NCBI GenBank assembly: GCA_033857955.1
Contig: JAWVCW010000022.1
Location: forward strand, 1 to 64,000
From: Gaiellasilicea sp033857955
Lineage (GTDB): Bacteria; Actinomycetota; Thermoleophilia; Gaiellales; Gaiellaceae
Length of the DNA stretch: 64,000 bases
Direction: 5' to 3'
Shown here: positions 34,169-43,167 of the stretch, one piece after another
How positions within the stretch are numbered: the first letter of the stretch is position 1
Layout of the letters: every line of letters begins with the position of its first letter
Position numbers and translations under genes: made by a program
Notes under the pieces: model-generated
What the model was told of the DNA's origin: nothing
Databases searched by the model: none
Seen by the model: the letters and a program-made list of their open reading frames with translations, nothing else

Positions 34169-37100
34169 CTTCCTCGTCTCATCGGCGTGCCAGCCGAGGC
34201 CCAGCTCCTCGAATCGCGCGAGTGAGTCCCGCAGCATCGTCTCGTCCTCGCGCACGATTCCGAGCGCGCGGAGAGCGAACGGCCGCAGGACGGAGCGCGC
34301 CGAGGCGAGGGGTCCTGCTTCCTCCTCGACCGCGTCGCGCCGGCCAAGCGCGACGAGCCCGTCGAGCCGCGTCGTCACCGTCGCCGAGGTGACCATCCAG
34401 TCGTGGCCGCGGCGGGCGACGTTCTCGTCGAGCATCTCCTCGACGAGGTCGAGCTCGTCGCGGAGCAGCGCGAGCCGGACCTGCGGGCCGAAGAGCCGGA
34501 AGCCAAAGCCCTCGGCCGCGAGCTCGAGGCCACGTTCTTCGAGCCGGCGCGCTTCCTCGGGCTCGCCGCCGTAGGCATGCGCGACCGCCTCGACGAGGAG
34601 CGAGCGCGAGTTGCGGATGCAGGGTGTGCGCAGGTTCTCCGCCACCGACCGCTCGACGAACGGCGTTCGGTCTCGGATCGACTCCCACTCCCCCATCAGC
34701 TCCTTCACCTCGAGCTCCATCGCGATCGAGTGGATCCGGTGGTGCGGCGTCAGCCGCTGCGACAGAGCGGCGTGCGTGCCCACCATCCGCAGCGCTTCGC
34801 GGAAGCGGCCGAGCAGCGCGCACGGCGGGATCAGCTCTTCGTAGATCTCGGTGTGGTGGTCGGGGTCGGCAATCTCGGGAATCAGGTCGACCCGCCGCAG
34901 CGCCCAGTCGAATGACTCCTCGAACTCACGCGCGGCGAACGCAGCCGAGCCCCGGGCGCCCCAGGCGTAGGACCGCAGCAGGGTGTCGCCCGAGTGCTCG
35001 GCGAGCGCACTCCCCTCGCGGGCCGCGGCTCGCTCTTCCGACGGATTCCAGTAGCCACGGGCAATCAAGGCACGGGCTCGGTCTGCGCTCTTCGGCTCTG
35101 CCAGGGCGAGTGCTTGCTCGATCCAGCCCTCGACCTCGTCGTGGTCCGGGCGGCGCGGCCACATGCCGGAGCGAACCGCCGTCTGGAAGGCGAGGTCGCC
35201 GAGCAGCTCCGCCCGCACCTGAGGATCCTCGGCGAGCGCGATCGCCCGCTTCATTGCGAACCAGAAGCGCTCGCCGTCGAACTTCAGGGCGCTCGCACGG
35301 CCGATCTCCCGCCAGAGGGCGAACCGCTCGGCAGGATCGCAGAGCTCGAGCGCGCGGTGGAGGTCGACGAGCGCCTCGTCGAGGTCGTAGCGCCTGAGCG
35401 CGAGGTCGGCCGCCCGCCGCAGCCAGCCGACGGCGCGGGCGCGGAGGAGCTCGAGCTCGTCGTCTGCGTCCGTCCAGGCGAGGTCGGCGTCCTCCGGGCT
35501 CGCGGCCTGCGCATAGTGATGAGCAAGCAGCGCGGCATCCTCGTCGCGCCCCCCGCCCGTCCGCTCGAGCCACGTGGCGAAGCCGGCGTGCAGCCTTGCC
35601 CGCCGGGCCTTCGGGACGCTCGCGTACACGACCTCGCGCGTCAGCGCGTGCTTGAACGCGTACTCCGCTTCGTCCACGATCGACGATCCCGACCGCCGGC
35701 GCACGAAGTCCCGGTCCTCCAGCACCGCCCAGTCGGCGGAGTCGCCCCCGGCGAGCTCGCGTGTCGGCGCTGTCCAGAAGACGCGGCCGATGACCGACGC
35801 TGCCTGCAGTGCCGCCTTGTCTGCGGCGGCGAGCCGGTCGATGCGAGCCGACAGGATGGCCTGAACCGAGTCCGGCAGCTCGTCCGGGACGGCCCCGGTT
35901 TCGATGTACGCCGTCAGGAGCTCCTCGAGGAAGAACGGGTTGCCTTCGGCGCGCTCGACGAGTGCCCGGCTCGTCTCCGCGGGCAGTGTCTCGGGCACGA
36001 GCTCGTCCAGCATCGCGGCCGACTCGACGGCGGACAACGCGTCGAGCCAGACGAGCGACGCGTTGCGTCGGCCGCCACCCCACGCTGGACGGCGATCGAG
36101 CAGCTCCGGGCGGGCCGTACCGATCAGAAGCAGCGGCCCGCGCACGTCGCGGGAGACCCGATCGAGGAGGTCGAGCAGCGGGTCCTCCGCCCAGTGCAGA
36201 TCCTCCACGAGCACGACCGTGGGCGTCTCACTCGCCAGCTCCGTCAAAAAGTCGACCCAGGCCTCGTGCAGGCGGTCGCGGACGGCAAGCGGATGCAGGT
36301 CGCCCGCCACGTCGAGGCCGAGTGCGAGCCCGAGGATCTCCCGCTCGCCGAGACGCTGCGTTGCCGCCTCGTGCGAGTCGCTCTCGAGGATGCCGAGCTG
36401 CTCTCTGAGGATCTCGCCGAGCGCCCAGTAGGTGACGTGGCCGTAGGCGAGGCAGCGCCCCGTGCGCTGAAGCGGCTGCGGCTGCTCGTCCGCGAGCCAG
36501 CGCCAGAGCTCCCGCACGAGCGTCGTCTTGCCGACGCCCGCGTCGCCCATCAGCGTCACGAGGTGAGGCTCTGCCTGCTCGACCGCGTGGCGGTAGGTCG
36601 CCCGCAGAAGCTCGATCTCGGTGTCCCGGCCGACGAAGGCTCGCGCGCCGCCGCGGACGCCGCGCGGCCGCATCAGCGTGAGCGCCCGGACGAGGCGCTG
36701 CGCCGACACCGGCTCGGCTTTCCCCTTTGCATCGACCTCGAAGGCGGCGCCGAGCTCGAACGCTCCGCGGACGGCCTCGGCGGTCCGCGACCCGACGACG
36801 ATCGCACCCGGCTCGGCCGCCTGCTCGAGGCGAGCCGCGACGTTGACCGCGTCGCCGGTGACAAACGAGCTGCCCTCCCGTGCGCGCCCGGCGACGACCT
36901 CGCCGGTGTTCACGCCGATCCGAAGCGCGAGCCTCCCGTCGAAGAGCGACTCCAAGCGCCGCTGCATCGCGAGCGCCGCGTGCAGCGCCCGCTCGGCGTG
37001 ATCCTCGTGCGCCTCGGGGACACCGAAGACGGCCATGACAGCGTCGCCGGCGAACTTCTCGACCGTCCCGCCCGCACGGCCGATCTCCTCGGCCATCGCG

Positions 37101-37219
37101 TCGTAGAAGCGCTCGAGCAGCGCGCGTGTCCGTTCCGGATCCTCCTGCTCCCCGAGCGCCGTCGAACCGACGAGGTCGGCGAAGAGCACGGTGGCCAGCT
37201 TGCGCTCGGCGGCCTCCAC
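34151..37219 (-). CDS. Class III nucleotidyl cyclase with AAA+ and TPR-like regulator domains
   Basis: 1022 residues. The cyclase domain (about 1-180) keeps LFADLVGSTALGE (first metal Asp), VEKFAGDAVMAVFG (Lys and second Asp) and AVNVAARLEQAAEPG (Asn and Arg), so it looks catalytically complete. An STAND/AAA ATPase follows (Walker A GDAGVGKTTLV near 240; Walker B VVLVEDLHWAEDPLL), then helical repeats to the end. No DNA-binding helix-turn-helix is seen at the C-terminus. Such proteins are frequent in actinobacteria and probably make cAMP in response to an unknown cue. Transcribed alone, against the cell-wall operon. Confidence 0.9.
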   Translation of the reverse strand: MEAAERKLATVLFADLVGSTALGEQEDPERTRALLERFYDAMAEEIGRAGGTVEKFAGDAVMAVFGVPEAHEDHAERALHAALAMQRRLESLFDGRLALRIGVNTGEVVAGRAREGSSFVTGDAVNVAARLEQAAEPGAIVVGSRTAEAVRGAFELGAAFEVDAKGKAEPVSAQRLVRALTLMRPRGVRGGARAFVGRDTEIELLRATYRHAVEQAEPHLVTLMGDAGVGKTTLVRELWRWLADEQPQPLQRTGRCLAYGHVTYWALGEILREQLGILESDSHEAATQRLGEREILGLALGLDVAGDLHPLAVRDRLHEAWVDFLTELASETPTVVLVEDLHWAEDPLLDLLDRVSRDVRGPLLLIGTARPELLDRRPAWGGGRRNASLVWLDALSAVESAAMLDELVPETLPAETSRALVERAEGNPFFLEELLTAYIETGAVPDELPDSVQAILSARIDRLAAADKAALQAASVIGRVFWTAPTRELAGGDSADWAVLEDRDFVRRRSGSSIVDEAEYAFKHALTREVVYASVPKARRARLHAGFATWLERTGGGRDEDAALLAHHYAQAASPEDADLAWTDADDELELLRARAVGWLRRAADLALRRYDLDEALVDLHRALELCDPAERFALWREIGRASALKFDGERFWFAMKRAIALAEDPQVRAELLGDLAFQTAVRSGMWPRRPDHDEVEGWIEQALALAEPKSADRARALIARGYWNPSEERAAAREGSALAEHSGDTLLRSYAWGARGSAAFAAREFEESFDWALRRVDLIPEIADPDHHTEIYEELIPPCALLGRFREALRMVGTHAALSQRLTPHHRIHSIAMELEVKELMGEWESIRDRTPFVERSVAENLRTPCIRNSRSLLVEAVAHAYGGEPEEARRLEERGLELAAEGFGFRLFGPQVRLALLRDELDLVEEMLDENVARRGHDWMVTSATVTTRLDGLVALGRRDAVEEEAGPLASARSVLRPFALRALGIVREDETMLRDSLARFEELGLGWHADETRKLVLQA

Positions 37220-37239
37220 GTGCGCATTGTGACGGGTTC

Positions 37240-38697
37240 CTAGCTGGCTTTCACCTCGTTGACATGGGCGCTCCCGACGAGTTGGGTGATCCAGATCACG
37301 TAGTAGCGCCGGTCAGGCCCGCCGACCTCCCAGGTCGTGGTCGGCCCGACGAGCTTGCCCGGGCTGACGGTCTCGAAGGGGCCCTGCGGTGAATCGCCCG
37401 CCCGAATCTCGGCGGTGAAGCCCGGAGTATCCGTCGTGAGGGCGATCTGCGCGGGCTTTCTCGACGCCTCGAGCACGAGCCCGACACCCGACTTGAAGGC
37501 ACTCAGCTGCGAGCGGTAGGTGGAGGTGCGCCAGAACGTGCCCGGATCGCCGTCGGTCGCGAGCGCGGCCAGGTCGTCGTGCTCGCCGTCGCCACCGTCG
37601 GGGTCGTAGGCGCCGACGCCGCTGAGCGTCACAGCACCACTACCCGCTGCCGAGCCGGGGTTCCCCCCGCGGGTCGCCAGATAGATCCCGCCCGCTACGG
37701 CGGCGAGCAACAGCAGCCCGACGAGAGCGGGCAGCACGGGGAAGCCGAAGCCACTCGAGCGCTGCCGCCGCTGCTTCGGCGCTCGCGCGGGCTTGGGCCT
37801 GGCCGGCCTGGCCTTCGCCGGCTTGGGCCGCTTCATGATCATCGTCCCCTCACCGCCGTCCTTGGCGTCCAGCTCGGCGAGACAGGCTTCGAGCTCTACA
37901 ACGACGACGTCCATCGAGGCGGGACGGTCGGCCGGAAGCTTCGCCATGCAGCTCTCGATCAGCGAAGCGAGGCGCAACGGCGTGTCTGGACGATGGTCGA
38001 GAGGGCTCGGGACGGGCTCGTTGACGTGCTTCATCGCCACGGTGAGGAAGTTGTCGCCCGGGTACGGCACCTCGCCGGTGAGCAGCTCGTACAGGACGAC
38101 CCCGAACGAGTAGACGTCCGTCTGCGCGTCGATGCGCTCGCCGCGAGCCTGCTCCGGCGCGATGTAGTGGCTCGTGCCGAGGACGGTGCCCGTTTCCGTC
38201 TGGCCCACGGCGTCGAGCGTTCGGGCGATTCCGAAGTCGGTCACCTTGGCGCGGCCGTCGCCGTCCAGCAGCACGTTCTGCGGCTTGACGTCGCGATGGA
38301 CGAGTCCCTGGCCGTGAGCGAAGGCGAGCGCCCGGCCGACTTCCAGCCCGAGCTCGAGCGCGCGCCGAACGGGCAGCGGTCCGCCGCGCTCGACGAGCTC
38401 CTTGAGGTTCTCGCCCTCGACGATCTCGAACACGATGAACTGCTTCCCCTCCTCCTCGCCCCGATCGATCACCGTGACGATGTTCGGGTGCGAGAGCTGC
38501 GCCACCGAGCGCGCCTCGCGGCGGAAGCGCTCGACGTACTCCTCGTCGCCGCCGTACTGGTCGTGCAGGATCTTCAGCGCAACGTTGCGCTCGAGCAGCG
38601 TGTCGAACGCGCAGTAGACGCTCGACATCCCCCCGGTGCCGAGGACGTGCTTGAGCTCGTACCGACCCGCGATGGTTTGTTCCCGCACTGGCACCAA
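37240..38697 (-). CDS. Ser/Thr protein kinase with discoidin-like extracellular domain
   Basis: 485 residues. Kinase about 12-275: LGTGGMSSVYCA, VALKIL, LVHRDVKPQN, VTDFGIARTLD, VLGTSHYIAPEQARG. A Pro/Lys/Arg-rich linker (about 290-320) leads to one membrane helix (FPVLPALVGLLLLAAVAGGIYLA). The outer 130 residues (ATDGDPGTFWRTSTYRS and VGLVLEASRKPAQIALT) resemble an F5/8-type C or carbohydrate-binding fold seen in some actinobacterial kinases and in MurJ-linked proteins, so it may sense a glycan. TTG start with GTG options 3 and 9 nt further in. Confidence 0.9.
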   Translation of the reverse strand: MVPVREQTIAGRYELKHVLGTGGMSSVYCAFDTLLERNVALKILHDQYGGDEEYVERFRREARSVAQLSHPNIVTVIDRGEEEGKQFIVFEIVEGENLKELVERGGPLPVRRALELGLEVGRALAFAHGQGLVHRDVKPQNVLLDGDGRAKVTDFGIARTLDAVGQTETGTVLGTSHYIAPEQARGERIDAQTDVYSFGVVLYELLTGEVPYPGDNFLTVAMKHVNEPVPSPLDHRPDTPLRLASLIESCMAKLPADRPASMDVVVVELEACLAELDAKDGGEGTMIMKRPKPAKARPARPKPARAPKQRRQRSSGFGFPVLPALVGLLLLAAVAGGIYLATRGGNPGSAAGSGAVTLSGVGAYDPDGGDGEHDDLAALATDGDPGTFWRTSTYRSQLSAFKSGVGLVLEASRKPAQIALTTDTPGFTAEIRAGDSPQGPFETVSPGKLVGPTTTWEVGGPDRRYYVIWITQLVGSAHVNEVKAS

Positions 38698-38895
38698 ACT
38701 ACCGTTCCCCCAGCGCCGAAAACCGAACTAGGCGGGATTGGCGGAACGTCGCTCGTCGCCGGGGTGCGATGCTCGTTCCGAGGCAAGGACGCAGGGAGCG
38801 CCGAAAGCGCTTGCAGTCGGCGCGACTGAGGACGCGGCCTCGGGGCGAGCAGCGCGGCCCCGGCGGCTCAGCCGATGTTTCGCCAAGCCCTCCTA

Positions 38896-40218
38896 CTATG
38901 AGAGCGTGTGCGCGAGCGCGTCTTCCCAGACCGCAAGCGCCTCGTCCAGCTCGGCGTCCGTGAGCACGAGCGGCGAGAGGACGCGGATCACATTCCCGTG
39001 CACGCCTGCCTTGAGCAGCAGCAGGCCGCGCTCCATCGCCGCAGTGATCACGGCCTGGGCAAGCTTCGGCGCCGGCTGCTTCGTCGCACGGTCCTCGACC
39101 AGCTCGATCGCGAGCATCGCACCGAGCCCGCGGACCTCCCCGATGGCCGGAAACTGCTCCTGCCAGGCGAGCATCCGTGCCCGCATCGTCTCGCCGAGGG
39201 CCGAGGCGCGCTCGATCAGCCCCTCCTCGTCGATCACGTCGAGAACCGCGAGCGCGGCCGCGAGCGCGACCGGGTTGCCGACGAAGGTTCCACCGACGGC
39301 GCCGTCGTGGGCGGCATCGAGGATCTCCGCCTTGCCGAGCACGCCCGAGAGCGGGAAGCCGCCGGCGATCGACTTCGCGACCGTGATCAGGTCGGGCTCG
39401 ATCCCGTAGTGCTCGATCGCGAACAGCTTGCCCGTGCGCCCGAAGCCGGTCTGCACCTCGTCGGCGATCAGACAGATCCCGTGCTGGTCGCAGATCGCGC
39501 GCAGCCCTTCCATGAACGCCTGCGGCGCCGGCAGGAAGCCGCCCTCGCCCTGCACCGGCTCGACGATGATCGCCGCAACCTGCTCGGCGGCGACGCCCGT
39601 GAGGAACAACTGGCGCAACTCGGCGAGCGCGGTCTCGGCGTCCGGCCCGCGGTAGTCCTGCGGGAACGGCGCGCGGTAGACCTCGGGCGCCAGCGGGCCC
39701 ATGCCGAGCTTGTACGGGTGCGGGCGCGAGGTCAGTGTCATCGAGAGCAGGGTGCGGCCGTGAAAAGCGCCTTCGAAGGCGATCACGGCAGGACGCTTCG
39801 TGTAGAGGCGCGCAAACTTGACGGCGTTCTCGACCGCCTCGGTGCCGGCGTTGAAGAACGCGGCCTTGGCGGGCCCACGGAACGGCGCCCGCTCCAGCAG
39901 CCGCTCGGCGAGCTCGATGTACGACTCGTACGGGACGACGGTGAAGTCCGTGTGCACGAAGCGAGCCATCTGCTCGGTCGCGGCCTCGAGGACGCGCGGG
40001 TGCGCATGGCCCACGTTGAGGCAGCCGACGCCGCCGGTGAAGTCGATGAAGACGTTGCCGTCGACGTCGGTGAGCGTGGCGCCGCGGCCCTCCTGGGCCA
40101 CGATCGGCAGGGTGATCGTCTTCGCGTTCGCGATCACGCGCGTCTTGCGCTCGAGGATCGCCGCGGAGCGGGGCCCGGGAATCGCCGTTCGGATGTCGAT
40201 GGTCTTCGTCGTCGCCAC
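38896..40218 (-). CDS. gabT: 4-aminobutyrate aminotransferase-like PLP enzyme
   Basis: 440 residues, class III aminotransferase fold. Motifs: VDGNVFIDFTGGVGCLNVGH, AFFNAGTEAVENAVKFAR, AFEGAFHGRT, VEPVQGEGGF, LIADEVQTGFGRTGKLFA and the PLP lysine in ITVAKSIAGGFPLSG. The FHGRTLLSMTLTS and QGEGGFLPAP segments match GabT-type enzymes, which turn GABA to succinate semialdehyde; a lysine or ornithine 6/5-aminotransferase is a possible alternative. It is divergent from pdxH, which makes the PLP cofactor. Confidence 0.88.
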   Translation of the reverse strand: MATTKTIDIRTAIPGPRSAAILERKTRVIANAKTITLPIVAQEGRGATLTDVDGNVFIDFTGGVGCLNVGHAHPRVLEAATEQMARFVHTDFTVVPYESYIELAERLLERAPFRGPAKAAFFNAGTEAVENAVKFARLYTKRPAVIAFEGAFHGRTLLSMTLTSRPHPYKLGMGPLAPEVYRAPFPQDYRGPDAETALAELRQLFLTGVAAEQVAAIIVEPVQGEGGFLPAPQAFMEGLRAICDQHGICLIADEVQTGFGRTGKLFAIEHYGIEPDLITVAKSIAGGFPLSGVLGKAEILDAAHDGAVGGTFVGNPVALAAALAVLDVIDEEGLIERASALGETMRARMLAWQEQFPAIGEVRGLGAMLAIELVEDRATKQPAPKLAQAVITAAMERGLLLLKAGVHGNVIRVLSPLVLTDAELDEALAVWEDALAHTLS

Positions 40219-40274
40219 GGATCCACACTAGCTCACCGATCGGCCGCGTCGGCCAGGCGAATACTCTCGCTGCG

Positions 40275-40868
40275 ATGGACGAACACGACCTCGATCCCGA
40301 CCCGCTGAGACAGTTCGAGCGCTGGTTCGCGGAAGCGCGCGACGCAGGTCTGCCAGCGCCCGAAGCGATGGCGCTCGCCACCGCAACTCTCGACGGCCGG
40401 CCCTCAGCGCGGATGGTGCTGCTGAAGAGCGCGGACGAGCGGGGTCTCACCTTCTTCACGCACTACGAGAGCCGCAAGGGCGGCGAGCTGGAGGCGAACC
40501 CGCAGGCGGCGCTGCTGTTCCACTGGCAACCGCTCGGCCGCCAGGTGCGCGTCGAAGGACGGGTGGACCGAATCCCGGTCGAGGAGTCCAAGGCCTATTT
40601 CGACACACGGCCGCTCGGAAGCCGTCTCGCCGCGTGGGCCTCACCGCAGAGCCGCCCGCTCACGAGCCGGGACGACCTCGAGCACCTGTACGCCGACGTC
40701 GAGACCCGCTTTCCGGGTGACGAGGTGCCGCTGCCGCCGCACTGGGGCGGCGTCCGACTCGAGCCGGACGCCTACGAGTTCTGGCAGCACGCCGACAACC
40801 GGCTGCACGACCGTGTCCGCTACGAGCGCGGCGACGGCGTCTGGCGGCGGGAGCGCCTCGCGCCCTAG
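40275..40868 (+). CDS. pdxH: Pyridoxamine 5'-phosphate oxidase
   Basis: 197 residues, near the usual 210. Motifs: DPLRQFERWFAEA, EAMALATATLDGRPSARMVLLK, FFTHYESRKGGEL, ALLFHWQPLGRQVRVEG, SQSR-like ASPQSRP, and the closing FWQHADNRLHDR and WRRERLAP, the family's C-terminal FMN/substrate signature. It oxidises pyridoxamine or pyridoxine phosphate to PLP with FMN. Divergent from the PLP-dependent GabT with a 56-nt gap. Confidence 0.94.
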   Translation: MDEHDLDPDPLRQFERWFAEARDAGLPAPEAMALATATLDGRPSARMVLLKSADERGLTFFTHYESRKGGELEANPQAALLFHWQPLGRQVRVEGRVDRIPVEESKAYFDTRPLGSRLAAWASPQSRPLTSRDDLEHLYADVETRFPGDEVPLPPHWGGVRLEPDAYEFWQHADNRLHDRVRYERGDGVWRRERLAP

Positions 40869-40879
40869 TTCTCGAGAAG

Positions 40880-41308
40880 TTAGTTCTTGAAGAGCGAGCG
40901 GGCGGTCTCGTGCGCGTCGGAATCCTTCGATTGCCAGAGCCGCTCGACGAGGCTGCCGAGGACGTCGCGAATCCCGACCATCCCGAGCAGGAGCTCGCCC
41001 TCGACGACCGGCAGGTGCCGGATCCGCCGCTCGCCCATCAGCCGGGCGGCATCGAGCACGGCGACGCCGGCATCGACAGTGAGCGGCTCACGCGTCATCA
41101 CGTCGCCGATCCGGACCTCATCCAGATCGGTGCCATCGCCCGCGAGACCGAGCACGTCCCGTTCGGTGAAGATGCCGACGAGCCTGCCGTCCTCGCAGAC
41201 CGCGACCGAGCCGACGCCTTCCTCGAGCATGCGGAGCACCGCTATCCGCGCCGAATCGCCGGTGCTCACCGTGACCACCCGCGTTCTCATGACGTCACCG
41301 ATCGCCAA
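40880..41308 (-). CDS. Two-CBS-domain protein
   Basis: 142 residues from TTG 41308 (ATG 41290 is the alternative). Two CBS motifs: IGDVMRTRVVTVSTGDSARIAV with LVGIFTERDVL, and IGDVMTREPLTVDAGVAVLDAARLM with MRRIRHLPVV-like GERRIRHLPVV. A CBS pair forms one Bateman module that binds adenine nucleotides. No attached enzyme domain, so it may regulate another protein. The start TTG places the first IGDVM at the normal distance. Confidence 0.85.
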   Translation of the reverse strand: MAIGDVMRTRVVTVSTGDSARIAVLRMLEEGVGSVAVCEDGRLVGIFTERDVLGLAGDGTDLDEVRIGDVMTREPLTVDAGVAVLDAARLMGERRIRHLPVVEGELLLGMVGIRDVLGSLVERLWQSKDSDAHETARSLFKN

Positions 41309-41334
41309 TGCCTTGTGCGGAGTGTAACGCTCTT

Positions 41335-42537
41335 TTACGCCGGCGCCAGGGCTCCGGGCGTGTAGATGCCGAGCGGGTTCCAGAGGAGGTACCCACGAGC
41401 GCCCATGAGCCGGGCAGCTTCGATCTGCGCCTTCACATCGGCGAAGCCGTACGTCCGCCCGTACGAGAAGTCCTGGAGCCACGGGATCAGCTCGGCCTTT
41501 CCCTTCTTCAGCTCCTGCCGGAAGTCGGAGAGTGACCACTCGACGGTGGCACCGGGCGCGCCGTTCGGATCCTCGAGCCCGTACTCGCCGGGGCCGAAGT
41601 GGGACGGGTAGACCATCGGGTAGATCGCGTCGACGTACTTCGCGAGCCGGCGCGGAACCTGGCCGATGCCGAGGTCGCGCGTGGCCGCGAGCCCGAACAA
41701 GTCCGTCGAGACGCGGACGCCGAGCGGCTTCAGGCGCTTCGTCGCGTAGTGGACGAACTCCGCGATCACCCAGCCCGGGGGCGTCTTGGTCTTGCCCGGA
41801 TAGACGATCGACTGGACGTCGCCGTCGGTCGGGAAGCGGACGTAGTCGAACTGGATCTCGTCGAAGCCGGCGCGCGCCGCGACCTCGGCGATCGAGACGT
41901 TGTAGTCCCACACGCGCTTGTCGTAGGGGTTCGTCCAGCCGAGCCCCGCCTGGTTTCGCCACACGGAGCCGTCGGCGTTCTTGATCGCGAGCTCCGGTCG
42001 GCCGGCCGAGAGGAGCGGATCCTCGAACGTGACGACGCGCCCGATCAGGTAGACGCCCTGCCGGTGCGCGAGCCGAGCCGCCTCGCGCGGCTTGTAGTAC
42101 GGCTTCGCAGCGTTGACCTCCCGCGCCAGCGGCACGGAGGACGGGCGGAACCCGATCTCGCCGTTTTCGTCCTTGATGTCGAGCTCGATCGTGTTCAGGC
42201 CCTCGTCGACGAGCTTGAGATATTCCGCGAGCTTCCCGTCCAGCGAGGCGAGCGCCATCGTCACGTGGATCCCGCGGACCTCCTTCGGGAGCGCGCGCGG
42301 GGTCGGCAGCACTGCCTTCGGTTTCGGCTTCGCCGCGACGGGCTCGCTTCTCGCCGCAGCCGACGGGGCGTTTGTCGCCGCATCGTCGCCGATCACGAAC
42401 CGCGCGCCGGCGGCCATGGTGGCCGTCACACCGAGCAGGAGACCGACCAGGATCGCGCGGCGCCGCCTGCGTCTCCGGCGCGCGGCCTCACGCCGCGCAC
42501 GGAAGCGCTCGTTCGGCTCCATCTGCTCGAACAGCAT
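41335..42537 (-). CDS. DUF4015-type putative glycoside hydrolase, membrane-anchored
   Basis: 400 residues. An Arg-rich cytosolic start (FRARREAARRRRRRRR), one membrane helix (AILVGLLLGVTATMAAGA), an Ala/Pro/Lys linker, then a TIM-barrel-like domain: VRGIHVTMALAS, GLNTIELDIKDENGEIGF, YLIGRVVTFEDP, FDEIQFDYVRFPTDGD, VSTDLFGLAATRD, YPMVYPSHFGPGEYG. This is the DUF4015 pattern, related to alpha-galactosidase/hyaluronidase-like barrels. Asp/Glu in LDIKDENGE and FDEIQFDYVRFP are candidate catalytic residues. It probably cuts a wall or exported polysaccharide. Confidence 0.82.
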   Translation of the reverse strand: MLFEQMEPNERFRARREAARRRRRRRRAILVGLLLGVTATMAAGARFVIGDDAATNAPSAAARSEPVAAKPKPKAVLPTPRALPKEVRGIHVTMALASLDGKLAEYLKLVDEGLNTIELDIKDENGEIGFRPSSVPLAREVNAAKPYYKPREAARLAHRQGVYLIGRVVTFEDPLLSAGRPELAIKNADGSVWRNQAGLGWTNPYDKRVWDYNVSIAEVAARAGFDEIQFDYVRFPTDGDVQSIVYPGKTKTPPGWVIAEFVHYATKRLKPLGVRVSTDLFGLAATRDLGIGQVPRRLAKYVDAIYPMVYPSHFGPGEYGLEDPNGAPGATVEWSLSDFRQELKKGKAELIPWLQDFSYGRTYGFADVKAQIEAARLMGARGYLLWNPLGIYTPGALAPA

Positions 42538-42600
42538 CGACACGGGGTCGGAACAGTATGTGGAAAACGTTGTCTCCGCAACGGACCGTAGAATCGGCGG

Positions 42601-43167
42601 GTGGTCCTCTCCGATCTGACGATCAGGCGCCTGCTCGGCGAAGGACGGATCGAGATCGAGCCGTACGACGACTCGCTGATGCAGCCATCCAGCGTCGACG
42701 TGCGCGTCGACCGCTATTTCCGGGTCTTCCGCAACTCCCGCTACCCGTTCATCGACGTCAAGCAGGAGCAGGAAGGGCTGACCGAGCTCGTCGAGATCGA
42801 CGACGAGACGGCGTTCATCCTCCACCCGGGTGAGTTCGTGCTCGGCTCGACGCTCGAGCGCGTGAAGCTGCCGGACGACCTCGTCGCGAGGCTCGAGGGA
42901 AAGAGCTCGCTCGGGCGGCTCGGTCTCCTGATCCACTCGACCGCGGGGTTCATCGACCCAGGCTGGGACGGGCACGTGACGCTCGAGCTCTCGAACGTCG
43001 CCAACCTTCCGATCACGATCTACTTCGGGATGAAGATCGGGCAGCTCTCGTTCGTGCAGCTGACCGAGCCGGCAGGGAAGCCCTACGGCTCCGGCGGGCT
43101 CGGATCGAAGTACCAGGGGCAAAAAGGCCCGACGCCGAGCCGCTACTGGAAGAACTTCGAGTCATGA
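42601..43167 (+). CDS. dcd: dCTP deaminase (DCD:DUT type)
   Basis: 188 residues from GTG. Motifs: IEPYDDSLMQPSSVDVRVDRYFRVF, LHPGEFVLGSTLE, LEGKSSLGRLGLLIHSTAGFIDPGWDG and ELSNVANLPITIYFGMKIGQLSF, then a KYQGQKGPTPSRYW tail. The HSTAGFIDPGWDGHVTLE site supports the bifunctional form that converts dCTP directly to dUMP, as in actinobacteria and archaea. It overlaps the following reductase-like gene by 4 nt. Confidence 0.94.
   Translation: MVLSDLTIRRLLGEGRIEIEPYDDSLMQPSSVDVRVDRYFRVFRNSRYPFIDVKQEQEGLTELVEIDDETAFILHPGEFVLGSTLERVKLPDDLVARLEGKSSLGRLGLLIHSTAGFIDPGWDGHVTLELSNVANLPITIYFGMKIGQLSFVQLTEPAGKPYGSGGLGSKYQGQKGPTPSRYWKNFES

Noticed and set aside
34994..37243. Very long open frame (749 codons) on the plus strand opposite the cyclase gene
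   Set aside because: It mirrors the codon pattern of the minus-strand gene, has no protein-family character, and is rich in Arg/Leu/Gln/Val as expected for an antisense shadow in G+C-rich DNA.
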